12,255 nucleotides of DNA, taken from positions 1 through 12,255 of the forward strand of contig CAYMSF010000099.1 in NCBI GenBank assembly GCA_964392985.1, in the 5' to 3' direction. The stretch's first letter is position 1. Each line of letters starts with the position of its first letter. The translations under genes were made by a program, and so were the position numbers. The stretch is from CAYMSF01 sp964392985. GTDB lineage: Bacteria > Verrucomicrobiota > Lentisphaeria > Victivallales > Victivallaceae. The notes under the pieces were generated by a model that was not told where the DNA came from, did not search any database, and saw only the letters and a list, made by a program, of their open reading frames with translations. This document shows, piece after piece, positions 6,388-12,255 of this stretch.

Positions 6388-8364
6388 TCATTCGACTGCA
6401 ATAATCTGGTGGCAGACAAATGATGGCGCTGTTATTGCCAACCATTGCCCGTGAATGTTAAAAGGAAGCTCCACGTCTTGTGGTTGCAGCGATACCCGCT
6501 TGACCTGGGAGGTAATTTTCAGTTCAATTTTGGTTTCGGGTAGAGGCAGCAATTCCTCAATTACTTCAATTTTATCACCCAGCCAAGTACCGGAAACACC
6601 ATTGCCTCGTTTGACCATATTGCCGTAAAGCAGATGAATCAGTGTCCGGTTTGCGCACTTCTGGCAAGTGACTGTTAGTCGTGCCAGCGACGGCAGGCTG
6701 GTCCGAATTGTCACTGATTCGCCCAGGAATATGGTTAGCGCGTTGGCAAGAAATTCCCGCAATACTACCGATCCAGTTTGATAATAAAGTTTAAAGACCG
6801 GATGGGCGAAATAAAGCGTATTTGCGGTTATGGTTCCGCATGAAAAACCATTTGGAACAGGGCGATTGGGACAATGCTGATGACTGCAGAAATGCGCTAA
6901 CGTTCGATTGAAATAAGGATCATAAATATCGCCAAGACTCTCTCCTGTAGTTACCCGTAAATTCATCGGCGAGCTATACATGACAAATGGCGTCGAACAG
7001 AACTCCGGCCGGCATGTTGGCGTTGGCAGCAAGTAAGTCGGGTTGAATTCGCTCTTCTGCTCGACTTCCCCCCCAATATCAAAAGGACTCTTCAGTCCGG
7101 TAGTTCCAGAGAGAACTACTTTTCCGCCCCGCTGCAAATAAGCCGCCAGTTTATCGGCAAATTCACCGGTCAGCGGCACATCATCCGCAATAATTACCGC
7201 TTGATACGGTGATAAGTCCATGTCTGGATGCAGCACATCGAAAAGGAAATGGCTTTCCAGCAAAAATCGTCCGATACCGGTATCCGCATCGCGATCCGGC
7301 AGTTGCAAAGCTTCCGCTGGAATTACTGCGATGTCGGCGATATTTTCGGCAGCATGACAAAACGGCTCCTTTTCCCGGACTTCGCGGTAAGCGCGCCCGA
7401 TAATCTCATAAGTTGAGGCATCAAGTTTTCCAGAGGGATGTAATTGGTCGCCAATGCTGCATTTCGCACCGGATGCAATCATGGCGGCGCATTCATAACG
7501 CAGGGCATTGGGATGCTTGAGTCCGCCGAATTCTCCCCAGGAAGAATGAAATTTGCCGGTCATGCCGAGAAATTCCAGTCCGGATTTGCGCGCAAACGCC
7601 GCCGATTGCGGAAAATGGTCATATCCCCAGCCGCCGGTAGGGAGGCTTTCCAGTTCCAAGTGGCTGAAGTACTGCAAACGGCCAATCAATCCGGACGAGA
7701 CATGACCGGAGTTATGAAAAATCGGCATGTCTGGATGATGTTTTTGTACCACAGAATTAATTCGCTGGTAATAGTTTTCCAGTACCTGACTGGCAAAGCG
7801 ACGGCGGTCTGCCTGGTTTTCAGGATCCATTCCTTCGTTCTGCATCCCTTTCAGACAGACAGGACAACAACATTGCCCCTGTAATATTATATCGAAGAAA
7901 AAACCATCGGCATCAGGAAAATGTTTCGCCGTTTCTTCCGTCAGTCGGCAGAGATAGTCGAGGTACGGCGTATTAAAACACAATTTATGGAATCCAGGCT
8001 TTAGCGGACCGTCCGCACCCCAGGAAGTAATTCCTGCCGGTAACACTTCCCGCCATTCCGGATGCGCAGTCGCGGCTACTTCATTTCCTCCAACCGAAAT
8101 GTAGACCGGAACGTTGATTCCAATGGCGTGCGCTGCATTAATCTGTTCCCGCAACAGGTTGAACTTCAAGCTGGGATGCATCTCTCCGATCTCCGTCGGA
8201 TGATAACTGTAACCGTGGTGGCAGACCGAAAAACAAGTGATCGAATTGATCGCCGCTTCCGTTAAGGTCTGCTGGAACTCTTTTTTGTCAAATGCGCGGC
8301 CAACGCCGGGAATTTCTCCCGACGTATGAAAATCCAAATGAACCTGACGAAAACGCATAGACAT
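6388..8364 (-). CDS. GHL6-like putative glycosidase with trimerisation domain
   Basis: This 658-residue protein resembles the 'hypothetical glycosyl hydrolase 6' group joined to a beta-galactosidase-type trimerisation domain. The TIM-barrel half (about 1-335) shows VHLDFHTS (8-15), CHHGYSY (48-54), DGFFFDI (153-159), a cysteine cluster QCCCPVC (164-170) and LELESLPTGGWGYDH (236-250). Candidate catalytic acids are Asp158 and Glu237/Glu239, though I cannot assign them firmly. Residues about 345-425 (YQAVIIADDVPL, YLQRGGKVVLSG) look like the flavodoxin-like trimerisation domain, and a beta-rich C-terminal domain follows. There is no signal peptide, so it is likely cytoplasmic. AAGGA lies ten bases before the chosen ATG; a second ATG two codons later is possible. 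The gene sits 80 bp after the GH5-like gene and 74 bp before the rhamnosidase, suggesting work on the same oligosaccharides. To my knowledge the group has no well-established substrate. Confidence 0.82.
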   Translation of the reverse strand: MSMRFRQVHLDFHTSGEIPGVGRAFDKKEFQQTLTEAAINSITCFSVCHHGYSYHPTEIGEMHPSLKFNLLREQINAAHAIGINVPVYISVGGNEVAATAHPEWREVLPAGITSWGADGPLKPGFHKLCFNTPYLDYLCRLTEETAKHFPDADGFFFDIILQGQCCCPVCLKGMQNEGMDPENQADRRRFASQVLENYYQRINSVVQKHHPDMPIFHNSGHVSSGLIGRLQYFSHLELESLPTGGWGYDHFPQSAAFARKSGLEFLGMTGKFHSSWGEFGGLKHPNALRYECAAMIASGAKCSIGDQLHPSGKLDASTYEIIGRAYREVREKEPFCHAAENIADIAVIPAEALQLPDRDADTGIGRFLLESHFLFDVLHPDMDLSPYQAVIIADDVPLTGEFADKLAAYLQRGGKVVLSGTTGLKSPFDIGGEVEQKSEFNPTYLLPTPTCRPEFCSTPFVMYSSPMNLRVTTGESLGDIYDPYFNRTLAHFCSHQHCPNRPVPNGFSCGTITANTLYFAHPVFKLYYQTGSVVLREFLANALTIFLGESVTIRTSLPSLARLTVTCQKCANRTLIHLLYGNMVKRGNGVSGTWLGDKIEVIEELLPLPETKIELKITSQVKRVSLQPQDVELPFNIHGQWLAITAPSFVCHQIIAVE

Positions 8365-8374
8365 AAAATATTTT

Positions 8375-8379
8375 TCCTT
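8375..8379 (-). promoter_or_regulatory. Ribosome binding site of the GHL6-like gene
   Basis: The minus strand reads AAGGA inside AAAAGGAAAAA, ten bases before the ATG at 8364-8362. It supports that start; the alternative ATG at 8358-8356 would be sixteen bases away. Confidence 0.6.
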
Positions 8380-8444
8380 TTGAAATAAAATTAAAATTCA
8401 GCCAACGGTAACACTCGTGCGCCGAATGAAACAGATTAAATAAC

Positions 8445-11400
8445 TTATCTTACCAATTCGAAGTACATGGTTTTGGTATCTTTGTCGATCTCAAATGATT
8501 CTGTCCCATCGGCAACCGCAGTTTTGAGTTCTCCGGAGCGTTCCCCTGTATCGGGAGACAGCTTATAAACCTTCAACGCACTGCCGGGAACTTGTTTGGC
8601 TGAAATGATCGCATAAAACGGTTCACTCAAAACTGGTCCTTTGGACGGCTCTTTGTAGCCGTTTTGATCAATCACCGCTTTGGCGTTGGCTGAGTTGCCG
8701 ACGGCGCAACAGAGAATCCGTTTGCTTTCGGTCAGCGGCAGATTGTCCAGGCTGGAAAATGTCAACGTCGCAAACGGCATGCTTGAAGTTACCTTAAATG
8801 CCGAAAGATTTCGACGCGGTGCGGTTCCCATGCTGGAGAGCGCTCCGGCGGCAAATTGCGACTTTGGCGTGTCAATTAGCATTAACGACGGTTCGGCAAA
8901 GCGGATCAACTCTTTGGTGTCGGAGACAATGTAGTCCGGCCCCGATTCCAATCCAAGTTTCCGAATCGCTTCCTGATACAGTGTTTTGGTATCTTTTCCG
9001 GTTCCCAGCGGCCACTCGTTTTTCGCCCCGGGTTTCGGAAGCTCAATCGACACCTTCGCCATCTGGTAGAGAAACGACACCGTGAGCGCCAGCTGACGGC
9101 GGTTGCTCCAGATGTCATCTTCCGAATATTTTAACACGACTTCTTTTTGCGCGGGCTTGATGTCGCCGCGAAGTACTGCAATGGCGGCCGCCTGACTCAA
9201 ACCCCATGTACTGGGGTCTGCCATTTGTGATAAACAGACAATCCGGTGATCGTCAGCCACATGTTGGAGGTTCGGCAGATAAGCTCCGCTCCAATCAAAT
9301 GAAAACATGGCATCAATTCCCTGATATGCGGTAAATGCCGCAGTAAACGGATACCCTTCGCACCGGTAAATATTGGGATAGACAAAACTCCACTCCGTAC
9401 AGACAATCGGTTTGTCGGTCAACCGGGAGTGAATGATTTCGCCAAACAATGCGACTCCGGTCAACGGTTGTTTGACACAACTTGTATCATTGGGTTGCCA
9501 AAATCCGCCGCCACGGGGCGATGAGCCGAAATAGGTATGATCATTCATGAAATCCATGTTTTGACTCGCCCAAAGATCTCCGGCGGTTAACTCAAGATTA
9601 GTACCGCATATTGGCACTTTTACGCCGATTTCGCGTAAAAACTTGTAATATTCCTCCAATATTTTTTTTTGCTGGGCAGCAAAGAATCGACGACCTTCTG
9701 CGCCATTGCCCTCCATGGGAGGGCCGGTGAGCGGTTTCTCAGGCGTGATCCCCTTGTCCTGCTGCCATTTTTCCCAGCGTTCCGATAAAATTTTCTGCGC
9801 TTCCGGAAAGTGGTTTTTGAAATCTCCGGCATAAGTCAGACTGTGTTCATTGACGACCTCGGTCATGGCAAATGCCGGATCATCCACCAATTTTTTCCCG
9901 GTATATGGATTGACGGCAAGAAAGACCTCTTTGACAAACTCTTTGCATTGATCGGTTTTTTCTTTTTGAAGCATGTAGTTGCCGGGTTTCTCCATCCACC
10001 TCAACGGTCCCATATTATCCATGTAAATGTAGATCCCGCGTTTGGACAGCTCTGCGACAAAGAAATGGAAATCATCGAGGGTTTGGGGATTGAGTTTTTC
10101 GCCCGGTAAAATAAAACTGCGGGCAATATCTTTGGGATATTGAGGATGGACAAAATTATTCATCCAAAGATGTATTCTTACAATGTTGATTCCGGCGCGC
10201 GCCAAGGCCTCCGCGATCTTGTTTGCATGTTCCTTCTCGGGCAGATGACCCAAACAAGTTCCCCAAAAGACGGCACGTTCTCCGGGACGCTTCTCAAACT
10301 CAAAATGACTTCCGACTTTTTTGACAAAACCGTACTTTCCGGCCGGAGCATGGTTGATAAAAGAAGCATCCAAGGCACTGTCAGGTGTGATTTTTCTGGC
10401 CACGGGAAGGGTTGATTCATACCAGTCCTTTTTGATTTCCGGTAATACACGAACCTTGTTCAAGGCGGCGTATTCCGTGTTCAAAAATTGGATCAGCGAT
10501 GGTGTCGCCTTTTCTTGTTTTACCGCGGTAATCGCCAGCACAATCCCGACCGGTTCCGCATTGGCGGAGAGCACTTGGATGGAGCGAATTGCGACATCCG
10601 GTCTCGGATTTTTCCATTGCATATGCGCCAGATGGACGGCATGATCGTTGTTATTGCCTTGCCATGCGGTCTTTACCCGGGCGGTCACCGGCAGCAGCCC
10701 GGCCCAGTCCGCAACGTCAAGTCCGCCGATCACCGGAATATCCATGATCGTACCGTCTTCGTAAACAACCTGATAAATAAAACCGGTCCGTCCCATGGCA
10801 TTCCATGCCGCAGTGTGGCAGAATGCAAAGCGTTCGACTTTTTTGCCGACCGGCATTACCTGCGATTTTTCCGGGAACGACTGACGAAATTTTCCTTTGA
10901 GGATGATTGCCTTGTCGCTGATTTCAAATGGAATTCCTTGCGCAACAATGGTTCCCGGCTTGAGAGGACTCATGTCATTGGTGCCTTGATCGGTCCAACC
11001 GCCCTTGCCGTCATTTTCCACTTGATCGACCAGCGAGCGGTTTGAGTTTTGAGCGACCGGGAGGGAAACAAAAGGGGAGTTTTCGCTTTTTTGGAAAACC
11101 TTTTCGTTGACGGTTCTGGTTACTTTGAGGACGATTATAATCGAAGGTTGTGAAAAATAGTTCGTTCTGACAGTTAACCGAAACTTTTTCAACCAATCCG
11201 CCGATCTGAAATCTTCGACTCCGGCTTGGCGGAACTCCACATTGGATTCACTGATATCAAAATGATAAAAATAGCGGTCGCCTTCGATTATCCCTTTTTT
11301 AGCAGCGCCAAATTCTGTAATTGAACGCGGTTTTTCTTGCGGGATAAAGCTCAATGCTTCAGCGGGAATCGGAACCAGCAATTCAATCATTTTTTCCTGG

Positions 11401-11753
11401 CTTTTGACCTCCGGCATAGAGCATGTCCAAGTAATCCGTGCGCCATCCTGAACTTTTTCAACCAAAGTTTTTACTTGAAGAAGTCCTTCCACCCCTTTTC
11501 GGGATACGGTTCCATCCAGCGGGGAGACCGCGCCGCGAGTGCGCCAATCGATTCGATCTATTGGTTGTTTGGTATTTTTCCCCAACAAGTTAACATAATC
11601 TTGGGTCAAGAACATATCATCGCCGAGTTTAATTGATACATTCCCGTTACAATCAAACTCGGCTCTTGCCATCAGGATGATCGCAAATAAAATTCCCAAT
11701 GACAAAAAAAAATTTTTAGAAATCCAACAATTCATTTTTATCGATTCTTTCAT
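8445..11753 (-). CDS. Large secreted GH5-like (clan A) multidomain glycosidase
   Basis: This protein of about 1102 residues is probably a retaining endo- or exo-glycosidase, exported by a signal peptide (hydrophobic FFLSLGILFAIILMARA, likely cleavage after Ala31). Residues about 32-450 are beta-rich, with GGWTDQGTNDM (251-261) and GIPFEI (273-278), probably non-catalytic modules. The TIM barrel spans about 490-860: VFWGT (495-499), RIHLWMNN (526-533), VNEHSL with acid/base Glu636, NDHTYF (737-742) and CTEWSF with nucleophile Glu787. The NPYTG...DDPA segment (615-627) just before the acid/base is, as I recall, typical of uncharacterised GH5-like enzymes of PVC bacteria. The C-terminal 240 residues look like beta-domains. 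The ORF could extend 26 codons upstream to 11831, but that would overlap the preceding gene and spoil the signal peptide; ATG at 11753 leaves a 25-bp gap. A start at 11735 (Met-Asn-Cys) is also possible. Exact family and substrate are uncertain. Confidence 0.83.
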   Translation of the reverse strand: MKESIKMNCWISKNFFLSLGILFAIILMARAEFDCNGNVSIKLGDDMFLTQDYVNLLGKNTKQPIDRIDWRTRGAVSPLDGTVSRKGVEGLLQVKTLVEKVQDGARITWTCSMPEVKSQEKMIELLVPIPAEALSFIPQEKPRSITEFGAAKKGIIEGDRYFYHFDISESNVEFRQAGVEDFRSADWLKKFRLTVRTNYFSQPSIIIVLKVTRTVNEKVFQKSENSPFVSLPVAQNSNRSLVDQVENDGKGGWTDQGTNDMSPLKPGTIVAQGIPFEISDKAIILKGKFRQSFPEKSQVMPVGKKVERFAFCHTAAWNAMGRTGFIYQVVYEDGTIMDIPVIGGLDVADWAGLLPVTARVKTAWQGNNNDHAVHLAHMQWKNPRPDVAIRSIQVLSANAEPVGIVLAITAVKQEKATPSLIQFLNTEYAALNKVRVLPEIKKDWYESTLPVARKITPDSALDASFINHAPAGKYGFVKKVGSHFEFEKRPGERAVFWGTCLGHLPEKEHANKIAEALARAGINIVRIHLWMNNFVHPQYPKDIARSFILPGEKLNPQTLDDFHFFVAELSKRGIYIYMDNMGPLRWMEKPGNYMLQKEKTDQCKEFVKEVFLAVNPYTGKKLVDDPAFAMTEVVNEHSLTYAGDFKNHFPEAQKILSERWEKWQQDKGITPEKPLTGPPMEGNGAEGRRFFAAQQKKILEEYYKFLREIGVKVPICGTNLELTAGDLWASQNMDFMNDHTYFGSSPRGGGFWQPNDTSCVKQPLTGVALFGEIIHSRLTDKPIVCTEWSFVYPNIYRCEGYPFTAAFTAYQGIDAMFSFDWSGAYLPNLQHVADDHRIVCLSQMADPSTWGLSQAAAIAVLRGDIKPAQKEVVLKYSEDDIWSNRRQLALTVSFLYQMAKVSIELPKPGAKNEWPLGTGKDTKTLYQEAIRKLGLESGPDYIVSDTKELIRFAEPSLMLIDTPKSQFAAGALSSMGTAPRRNLSAFKVTSSMPFATLTFSSLDNLPLTESKRILCCAVGNSANAKAVIDQNGYKEPSKGPVLSEPFYAIISAKQVPGSALKVYKLSPDTGERSGELKTAVADGTESFEIDKDTKTMYFELVR

Positions 11754-11778
11754 ATTTATGAACCCAATATTATTAATT

Positions 11779-12225
11779 TTATTCATTGCCAAGAAGACTA
11801 CTATTTTGAGACATATTGGCGACAAGACCATTAAAATGGGATCGTATAAATGGAGTTTGTGTGTTTGATATATTATTACCGCTGTTGCCGATTTTTTTGT
11901 AAAAGTCTACCGGCCAGACACGTTTTGCCGCTACATGCATATCCATAAAAAGACTGTTTACTTTATTATTATGTCGTACTCCCGGATACGCATCCAATGA
12001 CCGGTGAATCCCCATGATTCCCCAATTTGCCGCACTATATGGTACAGTCGAAGAATCAATGGCTAAATAGATATATGACAACCCGGTGTATCGTGAGATT
12101 TTTTTGCTGACCGACATATCCCCGGAGGTATGTCCAATAAAAGAGCTATTGGTTGTGTATGAAATGTAATGGTCGAAGGCGTCATTTTTTCCCGGGATAA
12201 AAGCAGGGCTGTTCAATTCTAGCAT
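11779..12225 (-). CDS. C-terminal part of an H-X9-DG pseudopilin-like protein, possibly frameshifted
   Basis: The 148 residues match the C-terminal half of the pseudopilin-like proteins (prepilin-type N-terminus plus H-X9-DG region) abundant in Lentisphaerota and other PVC bacteria. Visible features are SYTTNSSFIGH (22-32), YLAIDSS (53-59) and the H-X9-D motif, His85 to Asp95, followed by MHV instead of the usual GHV. The hydrophobic N-terminal prepilin helix, which should supply the first 30 or so residues, is missing. GGAGG nine bases before the ATG could be a true ribosome binding site, giving a short soluble protein. Alternatively the gene begins beyond the right edge in another frame and shifts at the run of six A (12190-12185), where a second open frame would join at PGK. 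The frame used here has a TAA at 12246-12244. The stop is 25 bp from the GH5-like gene, so the two may share a transcript. Such proteins are thought to act in secretion or envelope structures; this one's role is unknown. Confidence 0.62.
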   Translation of the reverse strand: MLELNSPAFIPGKNDAFDHYISYTTNSSFIGHTSGDMSVSKKISRYTGLSYIYLAIDSSTVPYSAANWGIMGIHRSLDAYPGVRHNNKVNSLFMDMHVAAKRVWPVDFYKKIGNSGNNISNTQTPFIRSHFNGLVANMSQNSSLLGNE

Positions 12226-12234
12226 TTTTACAGA

Positions 12235-12239
12235 CCTCC
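12235..12239 (-). promoter_or_regulatory. GGAGG, possible ribosome binding site for the pseudopilin-like ORF
   Basis: The minus strand reads GGAGG nine bases before the ATG at 12225-12223. The match is strong, which argues for a real start here. The same bases are also part of an open frame reading MEVCKNARIEQPC, in which case the match would be accidental. Confidence 0.4.
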
Positions 12240-12255
12240 ATATTTAAGTAGATTT

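Noticed and set aside
7444..7884. 146-codon plus-strand ORF
   Set aside because: It is antisense to the conserved TIM-barrel part of the GHL6-like gene and shows no family features.
10488..11045. 185-codon plus-strand ORF
   Set aside because: It lies wholly antisense to the beta-rich part of the GH5-like gene, has no recognisable domain and a composition expected of a shadow frame.
8445..11831. Longer start for the GH5-like gene at 11831
   Set aside because: It would overlap the preceding gene by 53 bases and add 26 residues before the signal peptide; ATG at 11753 clears the overlap and begins a normal export signal.

Overview
The window is a one-directional carbohydrate-degradation locus. 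All convincing genes lie on the minus strand, so it reads from right to left. The organism is probably a member of the Lentisphaerota (Victivallis/Lentisphaera-like) or a close PVC relative. This rests on a C-terminal piece of an H-X9-DG type pseudopilin beside glycosidase genes, an NPCBM-GH36 enzyme, a very large secreted clan-A glycosidase of a type I associate with Lentisphaerota, Verrucomicrobiota and Planctomycetota, a moderate base composition and A-rich ribosome binding sites. It is inferred from style; there is no rRNA or marker gene.

Layout in transcription order: (1) 12225-11779, the C-terminal part of a pseudopilin-like protein, possibly broken by a frameshift; (2) 11753-8445, a secreted GH5-like multidomain glycosidase of about 1100 residues; (3) 8364-6388, a cytoplasmic 'hypothetical glycosyl hydrolase 6' (GHL6-like) protein with a beta-galactosidase-type trimerisation domain; (4) 6313-4739, a short cytoplasmic GH78-like alpha-L-rhamnosidase; (5) 4442-1887, a secreted NPCBM-GH36 alpha-galactosidase-like enzyme; (6) 1542-115, an alpha/beta-hydrolase esterase with a C-terminal CBM9-like domain and no signal peptide. 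Genes 1-4 are 25-80 bp apart and could be one transcript. Genes 5 and 6 each follow a gap of about 300 bp and probably have their own promoters. The left edge carries a 9-bp tandem repeat.

As a working model, the secreted GH5-like and GH36 enzymes cut and trim a galactose-containing polysaccharide or glycoconjugate outside the cytoplasm. The imported fragments would then be finished inside by the GHL6-like enzyme, the rhamnosidase and the esterase. A rhamnose- and galactose-containing, possibly acylated substrate (pectin-like or a host/algal glycan) fits, but the real substrate cannot be read from the sequence. No transporter, regulator, sulfatase, SusC/SusD or mobile element is in the window.

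The least expected signals are non-coding. A pair of related palindromes (GTTAT-n-ATAAC), 23 bp apart, sits directly on a TATAAA box upstream of the GH36 gene. The two gaps flanking that gene each hold a GC-rich, coding-like island. The pseudopilin remnant shows a possible frameshift at a run of six A. No tRNA, rRNA or CRISPR array was seen.
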